This document shows positions 18,856 through 26,054 of a DNA stretch of 64,000 nucleotides, piece after piece. Within the stretch, counting starts at the first letter, position 1, and every line of letters begins with the position of its first letter. Position numbers and translations under genes: made by a program. Origin of the DNA: Rheinheimera riviphila (lineage in GTDB: Bacteria > Pseudomonadota > Gammaproteobacteria > Enterobacterales > Alteromonadaceae); contig NZ_SACS01000005.1 of assembly GCF_004005945.1 (NCBI RefSeq), positions 1-64,000 on the forward strand, in the 5' to 3' direction. Below the pieces are notes generated by a model. It was not told the DNA's origin. It did not search any database and saw nothing but the letters and a program-made list of their open reading frames with translations.

Positions 18856-21293
18856 GGTTTGGCCTTTTCTGTGGTTGTAGGGGCTGGGGCAGTTGTTGGC
18901 GCCGTGTGGTTCGCCGTCGACATCGAATAGGGTCGATCAGCAGTTGCCAAACCCCGTTGTTTGTTTGGCGTTTCGCTCATCTGAAAATCCAGCTGGCCGC
19001 CCTGAATAAGCTCTTTGTGACTCAGCCAGTTATGCGGATAAGTCTGCTGCTGCCAGGAAAGTGCTTCAATGTAAGGCGTTTTGGCCAAGTTACCCGGCGC
19101 ATTTATTTGCAGCATTTTGCCATTGGGTAAGGTCAGTTTGACCTTTTCAAACAACGGGCTGCCCAGCACATATTGGTCGGTACCAGGTGTTACCGGATAA
19201 AAGCCTAAAGCGCTGAACACATACCAGGCTGAGGTTTGACCGTTATCTTCATCACCGCTGTAACCGTCCGGGGTGGCGCTGTACAGTTTGGTCATTACAT
19301 CGCGCAGTCGCGCTTGTGCCTGCCACGGCTCACCCGCATAGTTGTAGAGGTAAATCATATGCTGAATGGGTTGGTTGCCATGGGCATAATTGCCCATATT
19401 CACCACCTGCATTTCGCGAATTTCATGAATGGTAAAGCCGTAATAGGAGTCATCGAAGGTCGGCGGCATCTCAAAAACTTGATTGAGTTTATTCAGAAAA
19501 ACCTGCTCGCCACCCATTGCCTGCTGCAAGCCGGCAATGTCATGAAACACCGACCAGCTGTAATGCAGGCTGTTGCCTTCAGTAAAAGCATCACCCCATT
19601 TCAGCGGGTTAAACGGGCTTTGGAAACTACCGTCTTTATTGCGGCCACGCATCCATTTGGTTTCAGGGTCCAGTAACTTCAGGTAGTTTTGTGAACGCTT
19701 CTGAAATACCGCTGCATCCTCGGTTTTACCCAGAGCACTGGCGAGCTGGTACAGGTTAAAATCGGCAAAAGCATATTCCAAAGTGCGGGCAGCATTTTCG
19801 TGAATACCGACGTCATAAGGTACATAACCTAAGCTGTTGTAATAACTTAACCCTTCACGACCGACCGACGACACCGGCCGTCCTGCTTCTACTTCGGCAT
19901 TCTTTTTCGTCGCTTCATATAAAGTTTCGATATCAAAATCACGGCCGCCTTTGAGGTAAGCATCAGCAATATTAATGGCCGAATTGGAGCCAATCATCAC
20001 GCCGCGATGGCCCGGACTGGCCCATTCCGGTAGCCAGCCCGATTCTTTATAAGTGTTGACCAAGCCTTGCATGATTTGGCCATTGAGTTCGGGGTACATC
20101 AAGTTAAAAAACGGAAAAACTGCGCGGAAAGTGTCCCAGAAACCGTTGTCGGTGAACATATAACCCGGCAATACGTCGCCGTTGTATGGGCTGTAATGGA
20201 CGATTTGCTGCTTGCTGTCGACTTCATAAAACTTCCGCGGAAACAGCAGCACCCGGTAAAGGGACGAGTAAAAAGTGCGGATTTGATCTAAATCGCCTTG
20301 CTGGATTTCGATTCTGGCGAGTTGCTGTTGCCAGACTTGATGGGCTTTGTGCTCTGTCTGGGCGAAGGTGTCGTTACCAATTTCGCGCTGTAGATTCAGC
20401 TCCGCCTGTGCCTCGCTGATAAAGGACGACGCCACTTTGACATGTACTTGTTCGCCTTTGTCAGTGGCAAAACCGATGATCGCGCCGACATGCTGGCCTT
20501 CGCTTTCTAACTGATTTGGTTGTAATTTCCAGCCGTCATGCCAGCTATGGCTGACAGTAAAATCTTTATCAAATTCCAGCACAAAGTAGTTATGGAAATT
20601 GGCTGGTACACCGCCATGGTTGTTGCGGGCATAACCAATAATTTTGCGCTGTTTTGGCAGGATTTTGACTTTGGAGCCTTTATCAAAAGCATCAAGAATA
20701 AGATAGGCCTGCTCAGTTTTGGGGAAGGTGAAGCGAAACTGTGCCGCGCGCTCGGTGGGTGTCACTTCTGCCGTCACATCATAGTCGGCCAGATACACCG
20801 AATAATGGTGCGGTTTGGCCGTTTCGGCTTTATGCGAAAACCAGGACGCGCGTTCGTCCTGATTAAATTTTAGTGGGCCTGTCACCGCCATCAACGAAAA
20901 GGCGCCGTAATCATTCAGCCAGGGGCTTGGCTGATGGGTTTGTTTAATGCCACGGATTTTGTGGTCATCATATTTATAAGTCCAGCCATCACCCATGGGC
21001 GCCGTCATCGGTGTCCAGAAATTCATGCCCCAGGGCAGGGCAATTGCCGGATAGGTATTGCCGTAAGACAGCTCAAAACTGGAGTCGGTGCCCATCAGCG
21101 GATTGACGTGTTGTACTAAATCAGGCGTATTCACTAAATCTGGCGTGGCGGGTGCTGGTTTTTCGGCCGTGGCAGACCCTAGATTGATAGCGGCATTGCT
21201 GTTTTTTGCCGAATCGCAACCGCTTAGCACACTTAGGCTTAACGTCAGTGTCGCGAGTAAAGCTGTTGAGTTTAAAAGAATTTTTTTACGCAT
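18852..21293 (-). CDS. GH92 alpha-mannosidase (copy 3, lipoprotein)
   Basis: An 813-residue GH92 enzyme and the most divergent of the four. The lipoprotein signal is LTLSLSVLSGCDS. Landmarks are HVNPLMGTDSSFELSYGNTY, FTEGNSLHYSWSVFHDIAGL with the predicted acid Glu, and GYSGDEDNGQTSAWYVFSAL with the base aspartate region. Where copies 2 and 4 have HGNEP..HH, this one reads YAHGNQPIQHMIYLY, with Glu replaced by Gln, and the early segment has KQTHQPSPWLNDYG in place of FSHTHLSGTG. These changes suggest a different linkage, possibly alpha-1,3 or alpha-1,6, but that is inference. It heads the leftward operon, right behind a LacI-type operator. Confidence 0.92.
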   Translation of the reverse strand: MRKKILLNSTALLATLTLSLSVLSGCDSAKNSNAAINLGSATAEKPAPATPDLVNTPDLVQHVNPLMGTDSSFELSYGNTYPAIALPWGMNFWTPMTAPMGDGWTYKYDDHKIRGIKQTHQPSPWLNDYGAFSLMAVTGPLKFNQDERASWFSHKAETAKPHHYSVYLADYDVTAEVTPTERAAQFRFTFPKTEQAYLILDAFDKGSKVKILPKQRKIIGYARNNHGGVPANFHNYFVLEFDKDFTVSHSWHDGWKLQPNQLESEGQHVGAIIGFATDKGEQVHVKVASSFISEAQAELNLQREIGNDTFAQTEHKAHQVWQQQLARIEIQQGDLDQIRTFYSSLYRVLLFPRKFYEVDSKQQIVHYSPYNGDVLPGYMFTDNGFWDTFRAVFPFFNLMYPELNGQIMQGLVNTYKESGWLPEWASPGHRGVMIGSNSAINIADAYLKGGRDFDIETLYEATKKNAEVEAGRPVSSVGREGLSYYNSLGYVPYDVGIHENAARTLEYAFADFNLYQLASALGKTEDAAVFQKRSQNYLKLLDPETKWMRGRNKDGSFQSPFNPLKWGDAFTEGNSLHYSWSVFHDIAGLQQAMGGEQVFLNKLNQVFEMPPTFDDSYYGFTIHEIREMQVVNMGNYAHGNQPIQHMIYLYNYAGEPWQAQARLRDVMTKLYSATPDGYSGDEDNGQTSAWYVFSALGFYPVTPGTDQYVLGSPLFEKVKLTLPNGKMLQINAPGNLAKTPYIEALSWQQQTYPHNWLSHKELIQGGQLDFQMSETPNKQRGLATADRPYSMSTANHTAPTTAPAPTTTEKAKP

Positions 21294-21369
21294 TGGATTT
21301 GGTTTTCCGCTGAAATTCCCGGCAGTGCAGGTTGCACCAACATTGTGCTTAAAATGAGCTAAGCTAGAC

Positions 21370-21383
21370 TGTAATCGATTACA
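21370..21383. promoter_or_regulatory. LacI-type operator 1 (leftward operon)
   Basis: TGTAATCGATTACA is a perfect 14-bp palindrome with the central CG typical of LacI-family sites. It lies about 80 bases upstream of GH92 copy 3, the first gene of the leftward operon. An identical 14-mer lies before the TonB receptor gene. Confidence 0.85.
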
Positions 21384-21483
21384 TTTAAAATTGTCCAGAA
21401 AAAATTCACTGGTTGTTCCAGCTGGCAGTTTTTCTGATTAAATGAGTAATAAGTACTCGGTTCTGCGCTAAATTAGTGATGAG

Positions 21484-21497
21484 TGTTATCGATTACA
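21484..21497. promoter_or_regulatory. LacI-type operator 2 (lacI side)
   Basis: TGTTATCGATTACA differs from the perfect site by one base. It sits seven bases before a candidate -35 box of the LacI gene, 101 bases centre to... that is, about eleven helical turns from operator 1 (114 bases start to start), so looping between the two is possible. This suggests autoregulation. Confidence 0.75.
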
Positions 21498-21631
21498 TGG
21501 TGCTTGCTATTGTCAGAAAGGAGTGGGAATATAGCCAAAATCGCTATATTTCCGTTATGTTTAGCGGGCTACAGCTGAACAATATGTAGAGCAAACAGCG
21601 CAATCCGCTGGCTTTGGGATCTAAAACACGA

Positions 21632-22642
21632 ATGACCAATATCAAAAAAGTGAGTGAACTGGCTGGTGTGTCGACGGCAACGGTATCGCGCACCTTAAAA
21701 TCACCAGAGCAAGTGACCGAAGCCACCCGCGACAAAGTGATGCAGGCGGTGAAACAAGCCGGTTATCGGCCGAACTGGCTGGCCAGCAGTGTCAAAAGCG
21801 GCAAGTCGAATTCGATTGTGGTGCTGGTGCCCAATCTCACCAACCCATTCTTTTTGCGCATTATTGGTGGCATTGAACAGGCGGCACAGGAAAAAGGTTA
21901 TTCGGTGTTATTGGGTGATACCCAGGGCGACAGTAAACGAGAGAACGAATACGCCGGCATGGTGCTGAGCAACAGAGCCGATGGCCTGATCCAGCTGGAT
22001 CATTCATTCCCTTTCGCGCCGCAAGATGCTGAATTAGCGGACAATGTGCCTATGGTCAGCGTCTGTGAACGGATTGAAGGTGAGCGCAAATATCCGGTGA
22101 TCGAGCTGGATAACTATGCGGCAAGCCGGGCGCTGGCGCATCATTTAGTTGGGTATGGCCATCAGAAATTCGCCGCTATTGTCGGGCAAATCAGCAGCCA
22201 GATTTACCGCGAACGTTTAGCTGGCATTCGCAGTGTGCTGCAGGAAGAAAACCTGCCGTTGCCGGACGAAATGCTGGTGGGCGGTAGTTATACCATCGAA
22301 GCTGGCATCGAAGGCGTGCGGCAGTTATTAAAACAGCCGGTACGGCCAACCGCCATTTTTTGCTTTAACGACGATATCGCTATTGGCGCCATTCACGAAA
22401 TCAAAAAATATGGATTAAGAGTGCCACAAGACATTTCAGTGGTCGGTTTTGACAATATCAAAGTATCGGCTTTTATCGATCCACCGCTGACCACCGTCGA
22501 CCAACCCGCCTACGACATGGGCCGCCGCGCTTTTGAAGTGCTCAGTGTGCTGATGCGTGGCGAAAGTCTGACCCGTATCCGCGAAATCCTGCCATTTCAG
22601 CTGGTCGAACGCCAAAGCAGCGGGCCGGTACATAGCTCGTAA
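21632..22642 (+). CDS. LacI-family regulator of the N-glycan locus
   Basis: A 336-residue LacI/GalR regulator. The helix-turn-helix and hinge are clear (MTNIKKVSELAGVSTATVSR, then YRPNWLASSVKSGKSN), followed by the sugar-binding-protein-like core. The ATG at 21632 gives the standard family N-terminus; a TTG six codons earlier is less likely. It is divergent from the leftward operon and upstream of the TonB receptor, and all three copies of one palindrome lie in its two flanking gaps. It therefore most likely represses the leftward operon, itself and the receptor until a mannose-derived inducer appears; whether the rightward operon at 29025 is also a target is not shown by a visible site. Confidence 0.92.
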   Translation: MTNIKKVSELAGVSTATVSRTLKSPEQVTEATRDKVMQAVKQAGYRPNWLASSVKSGKSNSIVVLVPNLTNPFFLRIIGGIEQAAQEKGYSVLLGDTQGDSKRENEYAGMVLSNRADGLIQLDHSFPFAPQDAELADNVPMVSVCERIEGERKYPVIELDNYAASRALAHHLVGYGHQKFAAIVGQISSQIYRERLAGIRSVLQEENLPLPDEMLVGGSYTIEAGIEGVRQLLKQPVRPTAIFCFNDDIAIGAIHEIKKYGLRVPQDISVVGFDNIKVSAFIDPPLTTVDQPAYDMGRRAFEVLSVLMRGESLTRIREILPFQLVERQSSGPVHSS

Positions 22643-22814
22643 ACATCCATTCCAGTGGTCTGAACAGTGTAAATTGTGAGCAAATGTTTGCTGGCAACTT
22701 GCATTTTCATCGTGCTTTTTTAGAGTGAATAACTAATTTAATCAATTGGTTATTCTTGATATTTCCCTTTTATGATCCATCAGTGAATTTTTTATTTTTC
22801 TGCAATTGTACAGA

Positions 22815-22843
22815 TTGACAGCAGTGCCAATGCTGGCTAGTAT
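22815..22843 (+). promoter_or_regulatory. Promoter of the TonB receptor gene
   Basis: A consensus -35 box TTGACA (22815-22820) is followed after exactly 17 bases by TAGTAT (22838-22843). Transcription would begin near 22850, and the operator at 22856-22869 lies directly in its path, a standard repression layout. Confidence 0.8.
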
Positions 22844-22854
22844 CTAACCGCGAC

Positions 22855-22870
22855 ATGTAATCGATTACAT
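22855..22870. promoter_or_regulatory. LacI-type operator 3 (TonB receptor)
   Basis: ATGTAATCGATTACAT is a perfect 16-bp palindrome whose 14-base core equals operator 1. It sits about six bases after the predicted transcript start of the receptor gene, so bound repressor would block initiation or early elongation. Confidence 0.88.
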
Positions 22871-22995
22871 TTTGCTGTAAACCATTTCCGCTGATGTTGA
22901 GAAATGCAGTGGTCATAACATCATAAGAAATAATAATAATGAATCGAGACATGCTTTAAATGTTTACGATTACACCATTCACTGGGGGAGAACCC

Positions 22996-25959
22996 ATGGT
23001 CAACCGGATAGATAGCAAAACGCCTGCGTGGAAAAAAGGTCTGACCCGATCTTTGCTTTCACTGGCAGTTCTAACAGCATTAGGCTCAAATTTTGGTGTG
23101 GCGCAGGCGCAGGAAGCCAGCGCGGACACCGACGAAAGCTCCACAGCAACAACTAAAGAACAGGTGACGGAAGTCATTGAAGTTCGTGGTATTCGCGCCA
23201 GTCAGGCAGAAAACCTGGCGGTAAAACGTTTAGCCGGTGCCGTGGTTGATGCCATTACCGCTGAAGATATCGGTAAATTCCCGGACAAAAACGTTGCCGA
23301 CTCCTTGCAACGGGTTCCTGGCGTGGTGATTTCCCGCAGTGGCGGTGAAGGTGCAGCGGTCAGTATTCGTGGTTTATCTTCTGAATTAACCTTTACCCAA
23401 TTAAACGGCAATTTTATCGCTTCTTCACCTGGCGAACCAAGCCGTTCTTTTGATTACGCATTATTACCTTCAGCGATGATTTCCAAAGTCGAAGTTTATA
23501 AATCTTCTGAAGCCAGACTGGATGAAGGTGGGGTCGGCGGCACCATTTTGCTGCATACCCGTAAACCTTTAGACATGGACTCAGGCTCTGGTGTGATGAA
23601 TGTTGAAGCGACCTACGCCGACGTCACTGACGACTATGAACCGCATTTTACCGGCGTTTATTCCTGGAAAAATGAAGCCGAAAATTTCGGTATTTTATTG
23701 GGTTACACCAAACAAGACCGTACCAACCGCACCTTGACCGGCAGTACCAGTGATTGGCGCTGGACCAGTCAGACCATCAAACCGGTGGATGTGAACGGCA
23801 ATGTCGTTCCTAACAAAGACCTGATCGGACCTATTGTTGATGCCACTGGCACTAAATATGAAGGCTACTGGGTACCCCAGGTGGTCCGTGCCGGCATCAC
23901 CAATGAAAAACGCGAACGTGAAGGTATTCAGATCACACCACAATGGCAACTGACTGATAAGTTAGAAGTTGGCATCAACTACTTCGGCTTCACCCTGGGT
24001 CAGGATATGACCTTGTCGGTACTGGATATGCCGGAATGGTCGCTGAATCCAAACTTCGTCACCAATATGAACACTGATCCCAGCAACTCGGTGATCACCG
24101 GGATTGATTATTCGGCCGGAGCTGCTGGTGCGCAAAACGATATGCAATTTCCGTGGATCCGTGGCACTTACGTCAAAGAAGAATCAACCTCCGACACCTA
24201 CGATTTTAATCTGAAATATGAAGGTGATGCTTTCACGGCGCGGCTGGTGTTTGGTCATACCAAAGCCAAAGGCGGCCCAACAGAAAGCTGGGAAGCTGCC
24301 TATAAAAGTTCGAACTGGGGGGAAGGCGATAAGTTTACCGAAAACGCTGCCCAGTATGCTGGCTGGAATATGACCGGCGATAGCATCAATATGTATATGG
24401 ATCCGGCCATTATTACCAATTTAATGGCGGGCGTCGGCGGTGGCCGTGACCCTGGCTCATCGAATTCCAGTTTTGTCCGCAGCACCCTGGCCGAAACCTA
24501 CGGTCAGGTTGATTTAGATTTTAACGTCGATTTCAGCGTCTTTACGATGATCCGTGCCGGTTACAAATACCGCAACGGCGAATTGCACCGTGAAACCGGT
24601 AATAACTTCTTCCTGCCGAAGGATTTTGATATCGAAGGCGCGCTGGCCAGTGGCCGCGGTATTAATGTGTTTGACAGTTACCAGTGGAATGGCGGCATGC
24701 CAGCGGCCAATAAGGTGATCAATACCAGCTCGGAAGGCAATATTCCTGGCGGCTTTAATATCAACGTGATGCCAACCATTAACTGGAACGCTTATCGCGA
24801 CATGATCACCAGTAATTACCAGTTGTACACCCGGATTGAAGACAATTTTGTCTACGACATCACCGAAGTGATCAACGCCGGTTATCTGCAGGGTGATTTT
24901 GAATTTAGCAGCCTGCGCGGTAACGTTGGCGCTCGCGTGGTGCGCACTGAAACCACCGGCGCTTCCACCGATTTGTACACCTATTTCCTCGATCACACCG
25001 ACGATGTAACCGGTTTACCTGTCACCGGCGATAAACGTTTTATTGAAAAATTCGACGTGATTAGCCAGACCAAAACCGACACCAATGTATTACCAAGCTT
25101 CAACATCGCCTGGGATGCCAGTGACAATCTGGTGGTGCGCGGTGCCGTGGCGAAAGTAATGTCACGGCCGGGGTATGGCGCCTTGGGTAGCCAGGAACGG
25201 ATTAGTTTTGTGTCGGACGAATGGGCCGAAGATCGTGCTTCATTTAACGAATTACCGGGCTTTCGTGGCTCAGGTGGTAACAAAAACCTGAAGCCATATG
25301 AATCGGTACAAAGTGATTTGTCGGTGGAATATTACTACGGCAAAGGCTCAGCTGTAGGTATCGCCATCTTCAACAAAGACGTAGATAACTTCGTGGTGCC
25401 GCTGATCATCAGTTCAACCCGCGATTTCGCCGGTCAACCGGGCGTGGTGCCTGCAGGTCCTATTACCGTGAGCCCTTACAGCACCAGTGGTAACGGCAGT
25501 GACGCCAATTCGAAAGGGGTAGAAGTCTTTATTCAACACGCCTTTGAAAACGGTTTTGGGATCAACGCCAACTATACCCACAACAAAACCAACCAAGCCA
25601 ATGTCAGTGTGCAGGGCGAAAAAGTGGGTGAGTCCCCGCTGGTTGGGAGTGCCGATTATCAATACAACCTGTCGGCTTATTATGAAAACGACGACTACAG
25701 CCTGCGCGCTTCTTATAACAAGCGCGGTGAAGTGGTGGGTGGCCTGGCGAATGGCTTAAACATCTTCTCTGATCCCTATGATCAGGTGGATTTAAATGCC
25801 TCTTACAGTGTGACCGAGACATTGGTCGCGACTGCCGCCGTGGTCAACCTGACCGAGTCTGAATCTGTGCAACGCCTTGGCAATGACACCGATTCACGCT
25901 TCTTAAGCAGCAGTTATTCGGGTCGCCGTTTTTACTTAGGCCTTAATTATAAATTCTGA
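22996..25959 (+). CDS. TonB-dependent outer-membrane receptor for N-glycan fragments
   Basis: A 987-residue TonB-dependent transporter of the proteobacterial TIGR01782-like type used for carbohydrates. I start it at the ATG at 22996, seven bases... with GGGGGAG five bases upstream; this start gives a clean signal peptide (cleavage after AQA, about residue 39). The plug domain follows (VVDAITAEDIGKFPDKNVAD and LQRVPGVVISR), and the C-terminus ends in a beta-signal with a final aromatic (YSGRRFYLGLNYKF). Its position under a LacI operator and amid mannosidases suggests that it imports high-mannose oligosaccharides or glycopeptides; the ligand itself is not shown by sequence. No SusD partner exists here, but the next gene encodes a binding lipoprotein. 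Confidence 0.92.
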   Translation: MVNRIDSKTPAWKKGLTRSLLSLAVLTALGSNFGVAQAQEASADTDESSTATTKEQVTEVIEVRGIRASQAENLAVKRLAGAVVDAITAEDIGKFPDKNVADSLQRVPGVVISRSGGEGAAVSIRGLSSELTFTQLNGNFIASSPGEPSRSFDYALLPSAMISKVEVYKSSEARLDEGGVGGTILLHTRKPLDMDSGSGVMNVEATYADVTDDYEPHFTGVYSWKNEAENFGILLGYTKQDRTNRTLTGSTSDWRWTSQTIKPVDVNGNVVPNKDLIGPIVDATGTKYEGYWVPQVVRAGITNEKREREGIQITPQWQLTDKLEVGINYFGFTLGQDMTLSVLDMPEWSLNPNFVTNMNTDPSNSVITGIDYSAGAAGAQNDMQFPWIRGTYVKEESTSDTYDFNLKYEGDAFTARLVFGHTKAKGGPTESWEAAYKSSNWGEGDKFTENAAQYAGWNMTGDSINMYMDPAIITNLMAGVGGGRDPGSSNSSFVRSTLAETYGQVDLDFNVDFSVFTMIRAGYKYRNGELHRETGNNFFLPKDFDIEGALASGRGINVFDSYQWNGGMPAANKVINTSSEGNIPGGFNINVMPTINWNAYRDMITSNYQLYTRIEDNFVYDITEVINAGYLQGDFEFSSLRGNVGARVVRTETTGASTDLYTYFLDHTDDVTGLPVTGDKRFIEKFDVISQTKTDTNVLPSFNIAWDASDNLVVRGAVAKVMSRPGYGALGSQERISFVSDEWAEDRASFNELPGFRGSGGNKNLKPYESVQSDLSVEYYYGKGSAVGIAIFNKDVDNFVVPLIISSTRDFAGQPGVVPAGPITVSPYSTSGNGSDANSKGVEVFIQHAFENGFGINANYTHNKTNQANVSVQGEKVGESPLVGSADYQYNLSAYYENDDYSLRASYNKRGEVVGGLANGLNIFSDPYDQVDLNASYSVTETLVATAAVVNLTESESVQRLGNDTDSRFLSSSYSGRRFYLGLNYKF

Positions 25960-25982
25960 AGCTGAGCCTGTTGCCGGTACCT

Positions 25983-26012
25983 ATACTCCGCATCTTCAAG
26001 GATGACGGGTAT
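25983..26012. repeat. Intergenic inverted-repeat element in the receptor-lipoprotein gap
   Basis: An imperfect palindrome beginning ATACTCCG and ending ACGGGTAT. Its right 21 bases (25992-26012) are the exact reverse complement of 53237-53257, the left end of a longer element between the yqeY-like gene and dnaG. It lies 23 bases after the receptor stop codon and 42 before the lipoprotein start, where it could form a hairpin that tunes the ratio of the two products. Confidence 0.75.
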
Positions 26013-26054
26013 ATAACTGGCCAGGGCAGCATCATCTTAAGCACAGGATTTTGT

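Larger units (their letters stand above)
21294..21631. other. Divergent control region between GH92 copy 3 and lacI
   Basis: This 338-base gap holds two LacI-type palindromes (21370-21383 and 21484-21497), a possible rightward promoter for the LacI gene (TTGCTA at 21504, 18 bases, AATATA at 21528) and an 8-bp-arm inverted repeat (AATATAGC at 21528, GCTATATT at 21542) that could fold in the lacI leader. No gene is visible in it. Confidence 0.6.
22643..22995. other. Control region of the TonB receptor gene
   Basis: This 353-base gap contains no gene. It holds a strong sigma-70 promoter (22815-22843), a LacI-type palindrome just past the expected transcript start, and a leader of about 140 bases. 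An AT-rich stretch at 22725-22800 lies before the promoter. Confidence 0.6.
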
